Shown here: in pieces, positions 26,856 through 36,081 of the stretch | How positions within the stretch are numbered: position 1 is the first letter of the stretch | Layout: each line of letters opens with the position of its first letter | Assembly (NCBI GenBank): GCA_023382535.1 | Contig: JAHDWA010000007.1 | Span: 194,449 to 258,448, forward strand | Reading direction: 5' to 3' | Source: Anaerolineae bacterium | GTDB lineage: Bacteria > Chloroflexota > Anaerolineae > 4572-78 > J111 | DNA length: 64,000 bases | Program-made: the position numbers and the translations under genes | The notes under the pieces: model-generated | What the model saw: only the letters and a program-made list of their open reading frames with translations | Told to the model about the DNA's origin: nothing | The model's database searches: none

Positions 26856-28031
26856 ATGCATATTGAACGTGACCCTCAAACCCTGGCCCCGATCGAAGCA
26901 GAACCGGATGCCTCGTTCCCCTTACCGGGTCGTTGGCATGGACTAACCAGCCAGGCAGAAAGGGTGTCAAGCTCAATATTTCTGTGGCCGGCGGTACTGG
27001 CCCTGTTGTTTTTGTCAATCTTCCCCTTGATTGTTTCGCTTTACCTCTCCCTCAGCCGTTTTGATCTGGTCAAAGGCGGCTTCAAGCTGACCTTTATCGG
27101 GCTGGCTAACTATCGCAAACTGCTGTTTGGGTCTGAGAAAACCCACTTTCTGGGCCTTTTTGGGCCGACTACGTTCTGGCATTGGCTTATTTTTGGCCTG
27201 GTGGTGGTGGCTTTAGCCGTTTTCCTGGGGCGGTACGTGCGCAATAGACCCATTTCCTGGGGCGGTTTGCTGGGCCGAATCCTGATGGTGGCGGGCCTGG
27301 GGGCGCTGGCCTGGATGGTCATCCACACCCTGGGACCCGGCGGCCGATTGGGGACCTTAGGAGTGACCCTGGTCTTTGTTTTTGCTGGTATTTTTATTCA
27401 GTACAGCCTGGGCCTGGGCCTGGCCTTGCTGACCGTGCAGCACCTGCCGGGGCGGCGCTTCTTTCGGGTAGTGTTTTTACTCCCCATGATGATTACCCCG
27501 GTGGGGGTGGCTTATATGTTTCGGATGATGACAGATATGGATAAAGGACCGTTCACCCCGCTGTGGCAGGCCTTTGGCCTGGCTGCCTTCTCCTGGTTCA
27601 ACGATCCCTGGTTGGCCCGGACCGCCATTTTGATTGCCGATGTATGGCAGTGGACGCCGTTTATGTTTATCGTGCTCGTCGCCGCGCTGGAGAGCCAATC
27701 CATGGAACCTCTGGAAGCGGCGTTGGTTGATGGAGCTAATTCCTGGCAGCTCCTCCGTTACATCACCTGGCCGCAAATCTTGCCGGTCAGCCTGACCTTG
27801 ATCCTAATCCGTATGATCGAAGCCTTTAAGATGGTAGATTTGCCCAATGTAATGACCAATGGCGGACCTGGCACGGCTACCGAGTCCTTAACTCTCCAGG
27901 CTTTCATCCTGTGGCGCAGTATCGAATTAGGCAGCTCGGCGGCGGTGGCCTACATGCTCCTCTTGACCGTTACCTTTTTTGGGCTGATTTTTGTCAATCT
28001 GATCCGCCACCAGGCGATGGAGAAACTGTAA
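26856..28031 (+). CDS. sugar ABC transporter permease (MalF/UgpA type) with an extra membrane segment pair
   Basis: 391 residues from ATG 26856, with GAGGAGC six bases before it; an ATG at 26826 lacks such a site. The C-terminal half has the EAA-type motif EAALVDGANSWQLLRYITWP and the usual LILIRMIEAFKMVD part of CUT1 permeases. Normal members have about 290-310 residues; this one carries some 75 extra residues after the first membrane helix (WLIFGLVVVALAVFLGRYV and GLLGRILMVAGLGALAWMV), which look like two additional membrane segments. The substrate is unknown. Confidence 0.87.
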   Translation: MHIERDPQTLAPIEAEPDASFPLPGRWHGLTSQAERVSSSIFLWPAVLALLFLSIFPLIVSLYLSLSRFDLVKGGFKLTFIGLANYRKLLFGSEKTHFLGLFGPTTFWHWLIFGLVVVALAVFLGRYVRNRPISWGGLLGRILMVAGLGALAWMVIHTLGPGGRLGTLGVTLVFVFAGIFIQYSLGLGLALLTVQHLPGRRFFRVVFLLPMMITPVGVAYMFRMMTDMDKGPFTPLWQAFGLAAFSWFNDPWLARTAILIADVWQWTPFMFIVLVAALESQSMEPLEAALVDGANSWQLLRYITWPQILPVSLTLILIRMIEAFKMVDLPNVMTNGGPGTATESLTLQAFILWRSIELGSSAAVAYMLLLTVTFFGLIFVNLIRHQAMEKL

Positions 28032-28092
28032 AGGTAGCAGGTAGCATAAGAATCTGATTACTGACTACTGACCGCTGTTTGAAGGAGAGACT

Positions 28093-29121
<1,029 letters not shown>

Positions 29122-29163
29122 TTCAAAGTCCCGTCACGGAAGCCACTTTGATTGCATGAACAA

Positions 29164-29187
29164 CAAAAAAACCGGCTTGCGCCGGTT
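29164..29187 (-). terminator. rho-independent terminator of the tRNA-Gly gene
   Basis: Read on the minus strand, AACCGGC-GCAA-GCCGGTT is followed by a run of T. It lies four bases after the 3' end of the tRNA. It may also stop transcripts from the converging permease operon. Confidence 0.75.
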
Positions 29188-29191
29188 GGAA

Positions 29192-29262
29192 GCGGGTAAG
29201 GGGATTCGAACCCCTGACATCAACCTTGGGAAGGTTGCGTTCTACCACTGAACTATACCCGC
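29192..29262 (-). tRNA. tRNA-Gly (anticodon CCC)
   Basis: The 71-base minus-strand sequence folds as a full cloverleaf: acceptor GCGGGTA/TACCCGC, D arm GTTC-AGTGGTA-GAAC, anticodon arm CAACC-TTCCCAA-GGTTG, T arm AGGGG-TTCGAAT-CCCCT. The anticodon loop TTCCCAA gives CCC, which reads GGG glycine codons. The 3' CCA is not encoded. A consensus promoter lies upstream and a terminator downstream, so it is a single-gene unit. Confidence 0.96.
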
Positions 29263-29272
29263 AGTGGTTTGA

Positions 29273-29301
29273 ATTATAAAACTTCGGTCAGAGATTGTCA
29301 A
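29273..29301 (-). promoter_or_regulatory. consensus sigma70 promoter of tRNA-Gly
   Basis: On the minus strand, TTGACA (29301-29296), a 17-base spacer and TATAAT (29278-29273) match the consensus at all 12 positions. The tRNA begins 10 bases after the -10 hexamer. Confidence 0.85.
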
Positions 29302-29360
29302 ACTCCTTGTGATGGATAATTTTACTGTATCAGAATTTGAGGCCGGTAGGAATTATAATG

Positions 29361-30371
29361 TTAGCGGTCGCCGGACAATATAGCCAGCGCGGCCTGGGCG
29401 ATCCAGCGGCGGAAGGGGAAGAGGTCAATGAAGCCGACATGGCCGCCGTAAGGCAGAATGTGAAGTTTCAGGTACGGCGTCAGGTTGTGGAAAGGCCGAA
29501 AATCTTCGACGGGAACGATGGGATCATCGGCGGCGGTGATGAAGGTTACGGGAGTTTGCAGGCTTGCCAGCATGGCCGGGGTGATGGCATAACTGGCCAG
29601 GTAGTCCCGCGCACTGGGATAAGGGGTAAATGGGACAAAAGCTTCGGTCATCGCCATGCAGGTGCGCGCGGCAACGGCGTGGGAGAAATCGTAGAGGTGG
29701 GGAAAGAGCGCCTGCTTCTTTCTGAAGGAACGGCGCCATTTGCGGCGAAAGTAAACCAGGTAAAAAGCCGGGGCGCTGTCCAGTTTTTGCGTGGTGTGGT
29801 ACGGATCGAGCGGGGGACTGACGGCCAGGGTCTGAGCCAGGTTAGGGAGCGGTGTGTGGCTGTGCCGCCAGGCCAGCCGCGCAGCAAAGTTGCCTCCCAG
29901 CGAGGAACCAATGATGTAAAAAGGCGGGCCGTTTTCGAGCCGGGCGATTTGCTGCGTGGCGGCAAAGGTTTCATCCAGCAGGTCGCCGCGAAAAATGCCG
30001 GGGTTGAGAGAATGGGTATCGCCGTGGTCGCGCAGGTTCAGCCGGAAAACACTGTAGCCATGCTGGTAAAGATACTCGCCGATAGCAATGTTGTAACTCG
30101 CATTAGCCTGGCCCAGCCAGCCATGGATCAGCAGCACAACCCCCCTGGATTGGCCGCCGGGCTGGGGCGAATAAAAACCCTGCAAGCGGACATCGCCCGC
30201 TACTTCCAGGATCATCGTACGGGCGGCAGCACTCATAGCCGCCGGGCGGTTGCGGGCTGTACTGGAGACTATGGTTTGAAAATGGGGATTGCGGGCCAGG
30301 CGGTGAGGCTGGAAGTTAATTTTTAGCCCAGGAATATCCTGGCTGCCCCCTTGTTTAAGATCACTTTCCAA
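29361..30371 (-). CDS. YheT/ABHD1-family alpha/beta hydrolase
   Basis: 336 residues if it starts at the TTG at 30369-30371; longer in-frame extensions run into the upstream phosphatase gene and show no homology-like character, and no ATG lies before the conserved RNPHFQTI segment. The fold is shown by LIHGWLGQANASYN, LRDHGDTHSLNPGIF, the nucleophile elbow GSSLGGNFA, the acid in TAADDPIVP and the His in GGHVGFID, all typical of YheT proteins, which are esterase-like hydrolases of unknown natural substrate. It overlaps the upstream phosphatase by 11 bases and so belongs to the same operon. The start is uncertain. Confidence 0.82.
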   Translation of the reverse strand: MESDLKQGGSQDIPGLKINFQPHRLARNPHFQTIVSSTARNRPAAMSAAARTMILEVAGDVRLQGFYSPQPGGQSRGVVLLIHGWLGQANASYNIAIGEYLYQHGYSVFRLNLRDHGDTHSLNPGIFRGDLLDETFAATQQIARLENGPPFYIIGSSLGGNFAARLAWRHSHTPLPNLAQTLAVSPPLDPYHTTQKLDSAPAFYLVYFRRKWRRSFRKKQALFPHLYDFSHAVAARTCMAMTEAFVPFTPYPSARDYLASYAITPAMLASLQTPVTFITAADDPIVPVEDFRPFHNLTPYLKLHILPYGGHVGFIDLFPFRRWIAQAALAILSGDR

Positions 30372-30882
30372 TTTCCCAAACCTGTACCAAGCGCCGCTGT
30401 GCTTCGGTTTCTGGCGAAGGCCGGCGGCCATCAGGCATGTTCCGGCGCAAACGAGCAAGCTCGGCCAAAGCGGCATCTCCTGAGAGACCGTGCCGGACCA
30501 GGTAACAGCCAATGACTGTGCCGGTGCGGCCAATTCCACCGAAGCAGTGAACATAAACAACTCGCCTACCCGCCAGGGCTGTCTCAATAGTATCCAAAAT
30601 TTGGATCATCTGCGCTGGAGAGGGTACGCTGAAATCAGGGATGGACGTGCGATGATGCTCCACCGCATATCCCCCGTTGGCCGCTTCGCTTTGTAATAAC
30701 TCCTGGTAGGGCTGCAGGCTGTACTCGCTGGCTTCGGTTAAATTCAGGAAAAAGGTAACCCCAGCAGCTAAAAAACGGCGTAATTTCAGCCGCGATTCGG
30801 CTTCATCGGGGGTACCGGGATACTCTCCCGCCAACAACTGGCCGGGTCGAACCCAGTATGAGTCCGGGATAGGTGTGTTCAT
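30361..30882 (-). CDS. dual-specificity/tyrosine phosphatase-like protein
   Basis: 173 residues from ATG 30882, which overlaps the upstream gene's stop as ATGA. The CX5R signature is HCFGGIGRTG, with Cys113 as nucleophile and Arg119 in the P-loop; Asp83 (IPDFSVP) is a good candidate for the general acid. The protein resembles the plant/bacterial-type protein tyrosine phosphatases of about 170 residues. It lies two genes below an FHA-domain protein, which binds phosphothreonine, so the operon may handle protein phosphorylation; that link is inference. A longer frame to 31629 is a shadow of the neighbouring genes. Confidence 0.85.
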   Translation of the reverse strand: MNTPIPDSYWVRPGQLLAGEYPGTPDEAESRLKLRRFLAAGVTFFLNLTEASEYSLQPYQELLQSEAANGGYAVEHHRTSIPDFSVPSPAQMIQILDTIETALAGRRVVYVHCFGGIGRTGTVIGCYLVRHGLSGDAALAELARLRRNMPDGRRPSPETEAQRRLVQVWEIGK

Positions 30883-31550
30883 CCCCTGTCCTGTCTCTCT
30901 GCCCGCCCCAGCCAAAAAACGCCGCCAATACTGCTGCCAATAAGCCCGCCACCTGTTACCCACCAGCCCCAGCCGAGCGATACCGGCTGGCGGTAAGCTT
31001 CGCTTATGCCGGCCTGAACGAGGCTGAAATGCCACACGGGTAAAATAACAGCGGCCAGCCCGGCGCCAATTATGATGAGCGCCAATCCTTGGCGCGGCAG
31101 ATTTCCAAACAAAGGGGCGGCCACTGCCAGGGTGACAGCCGCCAATGCCAGACCTGTTTGCAGCCGAAATTCCGGGGCTGTCAGAATCGCGGGGGTCCAG
31201 ACCGGCGGCAAGGCGGTCAGGGCGAAGGGAACCACCGCCAGCCGCAAGGCCCAGCCCAGCCAGCGGGGCAGAGCCAGGGTTCGATTTTCCAGGGTCAAAG
31301 GCAAGGCCAGCATGGCAAAAAACAGAGGCAGCAAAAAAAACAGCCGCTCGATTTGTACCTGGCCGTAGCGCACCTCCGGCAGGAACTTGACAAACTCGGC
31401 CAGGCCGGGCGCGGTCAGTTGCAGGGCGACAGGCGGCCGCCAAATCCAGGGCAGAAAGGCGCCGCCCACGCCTGTCAATAATAGAGCCAGGACTAACAAC
31501 CGGCCGGCCAGACCTGATGTGTTTAATTCTCGAATTCGAATTCGCGCCAC
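30879..31550 (-). CDS. hypothetical polytopic membrane protein
   Basis: 223 residues, GTG start at 31550, overlapping the end of the FHA-protein gene by 28 bases; a start a little further in is possible. About six hydrophobic segments are visible (LLVLALLLTGVGGAFLPWIW, LFFLLPLFFAMLALPLTL, LGWALRLAVVPFALTALP, LALAAVTLAVAAPLF, GLALIIIGAGLAAVILPVW, WWVTGGGLIGSSIGGVFWL). I recognise no family. It is tied by overlaps to the FHA gene before it and to the phosphatase gene after it, so all three are probably made together. Confidence 0.75.
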   Translation of the reverse strand: MARIRIRELNTSGLAGRLLVLALLLTGVGGAFLPWIWRPPVALQLTAPGLAEFVKFLPEVRYGQVQIERLFFLLPLFFAMLALPLTLENRTLALPRWLGWALRLAVVPFALTALPPVWTPAILTAPEFRLQTGLALAAVTLAVAAPLFGNLPRQGLALIIIGAGLAAVILPVWHFSLVQAGISEAYRQPVSLGWGWWVTGGGLIGSSIGGVFWLGRAERQDRG

Positions 31551-33316
31551 TCGGTCTTGTCACTATCTCCCAGGGTCGAACTGGTGGCCCAGACTCGCCA
31601 GCGTCCCGGCCTGATTCCGGCAAACTCACCCATCACGTACCGGGTATCCTCCAAGCCTGTAACCGTGCGCCAGTTTTCCCACTCGCCGTCGTCTTCGGAT
31701 TGGATTTCGATGTTGTAGGTAATTGTCCCCGGCGCGCTCACCTCTGACCAGTCAAAATCAACTTCATCTCCCTCATCAAAATTCTCGTCGTCGTCCGGCG
31801 AAATGAGGTTGGGCCGGGGTACAGTTGTCGCCCGGACATTGATAGTCACGGTGAAATCCTGGGTCGAGCCATCCTGTTTTTGAATGTGGAGGGTGTGGGT
31901 GTTTGGTCCCACCGGATCGCAAACTTCGCGGTCGCCCTCATCGCCGGCCCCGGCCACGCCATCCACAAAGTAGGCGGCCACATTCCTGACCCGCCAGCGC
32001 AGCCGGGTACACTGGCCCTGGTTCAATTCGGTGCTATCGGCAGTAAAACTGATTTCTGCCGAGGGGGGCGGCGTGTTGGTCGGCGGCGGGGTAGGGGTGG
32101 GGGGTGACGGGGGACCGGCCACCACCGGGACAGCGCCGGCGGCGGCATTGGCTTGGACAAAGTTGCCGGCAACCCAGCCAGTGTTCGGCGGGAAAAGAAT
32201 TTGCCACCAGGCGCTGTCGGCGCTGCGGCCTACAACTGCGGCAACTTGGCCCGCCCGCAGCAGGCCAAGAATAGGATAATTTGTGCCCGGACCACCCCGA
32301 ACATTGACGTCGGCTACCGCTTGCAGCCCTGGCTGAACAACTTCCGTTGGCGGCGGAACGGGGGTGGGGGATGGGGTGGAGGTAAAGATAATGATGGGCA
32401 CGGCAGTAGCCGTCGCCGTATCCAGGGAAGCAGGGGTAGCTGTCTCTACCAGAACAGCAATACTGGTGGCAGTAGGCGTTCCGGCGATTGCATTAACTGT
32501 TACCTGAACCGGTGTGCTTGATTGGTTGGCCGAATTGAACGCCCGCACTTCCAAAACGTGGTTGCCCGGTGAGGCGGGCGTCCAGGTGAGGTTCAGCAGC
32601 AGCGGGGACGCGCCCTGCGGCGAAGGGCTGGCCTGCTGGCTGACCAGGGCGCCATCGGCCCACAACTCCATGCGCGTGACGCCGCGATTATCCGTGGCGC
32701 TGGCCTGTACAATCACCGGCACGTTAAGGGCCACCTGCGCCCCATTTGCCGGGGTAAGAACGGTGACGGTGGGAGCCTGGCTCACAGTGGCAGGCGTCTG
32801 ACTGAAATACCAAAGTAGCCCAAGGCCCAGGATTGCCAGCAAAAGCGCCAGCCCCAGGCCTGCTAACACCAGCCAGAGTGAACTCCCTTGTTGGGACACG
32901 GCCTGAGGCGGAGGCGCGTAGCGCGGGGCCACGGCTGCATCTAAATTGCGGGCGGTGGGGGTCAATTCGCGACTGATTAAGCCCTGGACCATAAAAGTGG
33001 CGTTGCCGATGTTGATTAAATCCTGTTCGCTCAACGGCTGCGCACCAGAAACAGGCCCACCGTTCACCAGGGTGCCGTTGGCGCTGCCCAAATCTTCGAC
33101 CAGCAGGCGCGAACCGTGCCAGTAAAAACGGGCATGGCGGCGGGAAACCTGAACATCGTCAAGGGTCAGATCACATTCACCGGCCCGCCCCACCAGTAAC
33201 CCCGTCGGTGGAATAGCATAGGTACGGCCTCGTTCCGGTCCCTGCTGCACCACCAGCCTGGGGCCGGAGTGCGACCTGGACATTGTTCCAAAATTATCAT
33301 CCCTGATATTGCTCAT
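31523..33316 (-). CDS. FHA-domain membrane protein with extracellular Ig-like and SH3b domains
   Basis: 597 residues. Residues 18-112 form an FHA domain with the phosphothreonine-binding marks GRAGECDL (43-50), SRRH (58-61) and NGT (80-82). One membrane helix (about 147-171, LVLAGLGLALLLAILGLGLLW) separates it from an outer part: an Ig-like beta domain (about 180-275), a Thr/Pro-rich linker, an SH3b domain (about 335-390, DVNVRGGPGTNYPILG), another Pro/Thr linker and one or two beta domains to the end. SH3b domains of this type usually bind cell-wall or glycan material. It could join a cytoplasmic Ser/Thr kinase signal to the envelope. Confidence 0.85.
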   Translation of the reverse strand: MSNIRDDNFGTMSRSHSGPRLVVQQGPERGRTYAIPPTGLLVGRAGECDLTLDDVQVSRRHARFYWHGSRLLVEDLGSANGTLVNGGPVSGAQPLSEQDLINIGNATFMVQGLISRELTPTARNLDAAVAPRYAPPPQAVSQQGSSLWLVLAGLGLALLLAILGLGLLWYFSQTPATVSQAPTVTVLTPANGAQVALNVPVIVQASATDNRGVTRMELWADGALVSQQASPSPQGASPLLLNLTWTPASPGNHVLEVRAFNSANQSSTPVQVTVNAIAGTPTATSIAVLVETATPASLDTATATAVPIIIFTSTPSPTPVPPPTEVVQPGLQAVADVNVRGGPGTNYPILGLLRAGQVAAVVGRSADSAWWQILFPPNTGWVAGNFVQANAAAGAVPVVAGPPSPPTPTPPPTNTPPPSAEISFTADSTELNQGQCTRLRWRVRNVAAYFVDGVAGAGDEGDREVCDPVGPNTHTLHIQKQDGSTQDFTVTINVRATTVPRPNLISPDDDENFDEGDEVDFDWSEVSAPGTITYNIEIQSEDDGEWENWRTVTGLEDTRYVMGEFAGIRPGRWRVWATSSTLGDSDKTEWREFEFEN

Positions 33317-33336
33317 CCCTCATCCTCTGACAATAT

Positions 33337-36024
33337 TTACTCACCGGCGGTTATCCGCACCTGGGTGAGCGTGATGCTAGTGCTGGCCGGGTTGCCGGCC
33401 TCGTCCAGTACATCCAGCCGGGTAAAGGTGTCGGCCAGGTAGAGGCCGACTTGTAAAGGGTAGTCGCCGGCCGGCACATCAGGCGAGAGCTGAATGGTAT
33501 GCTGATCGGCGATAATCTGGCCGGGACGCCAGCCGTCGGTTGGATAGGTCCAGCAAACCGGCACACCATCGGCCTGGGCGACCGGCCCCTGCTCACTTTC
33601 CAGGTGGGCGAAGACCTGGTAACTGGCCGGGATGGTTGCCTGGGCCTGCCAGTACAGGGTGACCGGAATGCGCCCGCCCGGATGCGCCCGCCGGGTATCG
33701 AGATCATAGCCAATCAAGCGAATCAAGTGGCTAAAGTTGGCTTCAACCGGTACAGAACCACGAGCGGAACGGGCAAAAACCGCCGGGTTGGCTGTCTGGT
33801 CAAACTCACCTGCCAGCGCCGGGTCAGGCAACTCACCCAAAGTTAGCGTTGTGGGCCTCAATTGCATTATCCGCATTTGTTTTTGATTTGGCAAAGTGAC
33901 CTGGCCAATTTGCCCGTAGGCTGAGAGCAGCAGGTCGGCGGGCACGTCAACCGGGTCAATCAGGTCGCCGGCCAAAAAATAAAATTCAGGGCGGGGGTCG
34001 CAGGCGCGCGGCGCGCCGCGGGTGTACCATGTGGTGACATCCGGCTCTTCGTTGCTGCCATAATCCCCGGCCAATTCCCCGGCCACAATCTTCTGGCCGA
34101 CTGCTTTCCAGCCGGTGCGGTGGGCAAAGCCAAAAAAACCGGCCGGGGGGAGCTGTTTATAGGGCGTCCAGTAAAGGGATAAATTGCCCGCCGGGTAATC
34201 TTGCCAGTACTCAACATCGTGGCGGACGAAGGCATTCCACAAGAAGAGGGTGGAGAGGAGGGCGAGGCCGATAAGCAGTCCGTTTGCGATGAGTCGGGGT
34301 AAAGTCAAGCGGGGGGGATTTTTCTCCTGCTCGGGATTGCCGTCGAAAAAGATATGCCACCCCAGCCCGGCTAACAGCGACCAGGCCGGCACAATCGTAT
34401 AAATGTGGGTCAAGCCCAGGGCGACGACAAAGTTGTAACCCAGAAAGGGGATGGCTAGCCAGAGGAGGAGCGGGAGTAGGGAGTAGGGAGTAGGTAGTAG
34501 GGGAGGATGAGAGAGCGGTTCGTTTTTCGAGGCAAAGTAGGCGCGCCAGAAGAGGGTGATAAAAGCGCCGGCCAGGAGCAGGGCAAAAGGCAAAACAGAG
34601 AGGTCCAGGCTGTTCCAGGCCAGCAGATTTGGCTTAAAGACGACAGCCAGGAGAAGGCCAGCCAGGATTATCCCCGGCCAGCGGCCCTGGCGAGTTTGCC
34701 ACAGCAGCCAGGCTAACAGCCCCAAGACCAGCAGGCCCGATAGGATGAGATAGTAGAAGGAACTGTAGAACGTGCTGAAGTGAAAAAAGTCAGGCAGGTT
34801 GTTGCGCAGTTCGTTGCCGATACGCGCTCCCACGTAATCACCGGTGCGATTGGCCTGGGGATCGAGGGTGAAGGGCAGGTAAAAGGGGAGGGCAGCCAGG
34901 AGGAAGGCGGCGATAAGACCGCCGACGGCGGACCACCGACCGCTGAAAAGATCTCCTTTCTGGTCTTCCCCTGCACCTGGGGACGAGGGAGTTGTAACTA
35001 AACTGCTCCCGGTTCTCGGCTCCCGGCTTGTGTTGGTTGAGGGGGTGGTGAGGAGTATCCAGGCCAGGGCCGGAACGACCAAAACGGCATCATAATGGGC
35101 CAGCAGGCCCAGGCCCAGGCAAAGGCCGGCCAGCAGGACCAGACTGTACCGGCGGGTCTCGCTCCATTCTAACATTGCCAAAAAAGCCAATGTGCTGAAC
35201 CAGACGACCAGGGCTTGATACTGCACAATCCGGCCAAAGGCGACCATAAAGCCGTTGAAGGCAAAAAAGCCGGCAGCCAGCCAGCCGACGCGCTCCCCAC
35301 CCAGTCTGCGGCCAACCAAGTAAATAGTGGCGACGGCCAGCAGCGAGGCAGTGGTGAAAGGCAAACGGGCGATGGGTTCGTTGATAACGCCGCTGAGCCG
35401 CCAGAGGGCCATTGGCAGCAAAACTTCAGCGGGGCCTTTGGAGCGAAGAAACAGGGCGTCCTCGTGGCCTTCCAAAGCTTCGGCGGCGGTAATCATAGCC
35501 AGGGCTTCGTCTCCTTGAAACTCACTGTAGTTCAGGTTAACGGTGCGGAGGAGCAGGGCGATGAGAAGGATGAGGAGGAGAGGAGCGGAGGCGCGGAGGG
35601 AAACAATTGTCAATGGTGAATTGACAATTGTCAATTGTGAATGATCAACAGGCGGCCGGTGGTCAGCAGTCTGCCCTGCGATCGTAGGGAGTGTTGAACG
35701 TGGAGCATGAGGTGTTTTAAGGAGTCGGTTTATGATGAGCGGTAAAATGGCCAGGAGGTTGAGCGCAAGCAAGATGTGCCACGTCTGAACGGGACCGGAG
35801 AGGTAATGCCATAATAGTGTGGTCAGGATCGTGAAACTATAGCTGAGCGCGGCGGCGATAATCCAGCGTAGAAGCGGTGGGTTGGGCCAAAAGCGGGCGG
35901 CCCAGGGCAGGCCGGGCAACAGGCCAATGAGCAAAAGCACACCCGCCACACGCAGAGGGAAGGCGGGCGGCAGCAGCAGGGTCAGGTTGGCCGCCAGCAA
36001 CGTGGCTAGATACCACCAGGGCAT
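33337..36024 (-). CDS. GT39-like (ArnT/PMT) membrane glycosyltransferase
   Basis: 895 residues with a dozen or so membrane helices. The acidic pair in the first long loop, YSEFQGDEALAMI (about residue 175), matches the catalytic region of dolichyl- or polyprenyl-phosphate sugar transferases of clan GT-C. The last about 200 residues are a soluble beta-rich domain. Three stretches look like inserted low-complexity sequence: about residues 110-142, 333-362 and 505-525, the last over three tandem GGGAGTA heptamers. It probably moves a sugar from a polyprenyl carrier to an exported acceptor. It stands 21 bases after the FHA gene's start and in the same direction. Confidence 0.8.
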   Translation of the reverse strand: MPWWYLATLLAANLTLLLPPAFPLRVAGVLLLIGLLPGLPWAARFWPNPPLLRWIIAAALSYSFTILTTLLWHYLSGPVQTWHILLALNLLAILPLIINRLLKTPHAPRSTLPTIAGQTADHRPPVDHSQLTIVNSPLTIVSLRASAPLLLILLIALLLRTVNLNYSEFQGDEALAMITAAEALEGHEDALFLRSKGPAEVLLPMALWRLSGVINEPIARLPFTTASLLAVATIYLVGRRLGGERVGWLAAGFFAFNGFMVAFGRIVQYQALVVWFSTLAFLAMLEWSETRRYSLVLLAGLCLGLGLLAHYDAVLVVPALAWILLTTPSTNTSREPRTGSSLVTTPSSPGAGEDQKGDLFSGRWSAVGGLIAAFLLAALPFYLPFTLDPQANRTGDYVGARIGNELRNNLPDFFHFSTFYSSFYYLILSGLLVLGLLAWLLWQTRQGRWPGIILAGLLLAVVFKPNLLAWNSLDLSVLPFALLLAGAFITLFWRAYFASKNEPLSHPPLLPTPYSLLPLLLWLAIPFLGYNFVVALGLTHIYTIVPAWSLLAGLGWHIFFDGNPEQEKNPPRLTLPRLIANGLLIGLALLSTLFLWNAFVRHDVEYWQDYPAGNLSLYWTPYKQLPPAGFFGFAHRTGWKAVGQKIVAGELAGDYGSNEEPDVTTWYTRGAPRACDPRPEFYFLAGDLIDPVDVPADLLLSAYGQIGQVTLPNQKQMRIMQLRPTTLTLGELPDPALAGEFDQTANPAVFARSARGSVPVEANFSHLIRLIGYDLDTRRAHPGGRIPVTLYWQAQATIPASYQVFAHLESEQGPVAQADGVPVCWTYPTDGWRPGQIIADQHTIQLSPDVPAGDYPLQVGLYLADTFTRLDVLDEAGNPASTSITLTQVRITAGE
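34472..34492. repeat. three tandem GGGAGTA heptamers inside the glycosyltransferase gene
   Basis: Three perfect 7 bp units (34472-34478, 34479-34485, 34486-34492) followed by a partial GGTAGTA. They encode part of a Leu/Pro/Ser/Tyr-rich loop in the minus-strand gene. The 21-base length keeps the frame. Confidence 0.7.
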
Positions 36025-36035
36025 GCGCTTACCGG

Positions 36036-36064
36036 GTAGAGGCAGGTCCTGGACTTGCCTCTAC
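36036..36064. repeat. intergenic hairpin between glycosyltransferase and cyclodeaminase genes
   Basis: GTAGAGGCA (36036-36044) pairs with TGCCTCTAC (36056-36064), with inner GTCC/GGAC pairs, making a nearly complete 14 bp stem. It lies in the 57-base gap upstream of the glycosyltransferase start. It is REP-like, or may be a terminator for the cyclodeaminase-family gene, but no U-run is clear. Confidence 0.5.
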
Positions 36065-36081
36065 AAAGGGATGAGGGTTCA

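Noticed and set aside
29337..30326. 329-codon plus-strand frame opposite the YheT-type gene
   Set aside because: It has no recognisable domain, while the minus strand shows the complete hydrolase motifs. It is a by-product of GC-rich codon use.
30883..31629. Long N-terminal extension of the phosphatase frame to 31629
   Set aside because: The extension is Arg/Pro/Gly-rich, lies wholly opposite to or within the membrane protein and FHA genes, and the real start at 30882 overlaps the upstream stop as ATGA.
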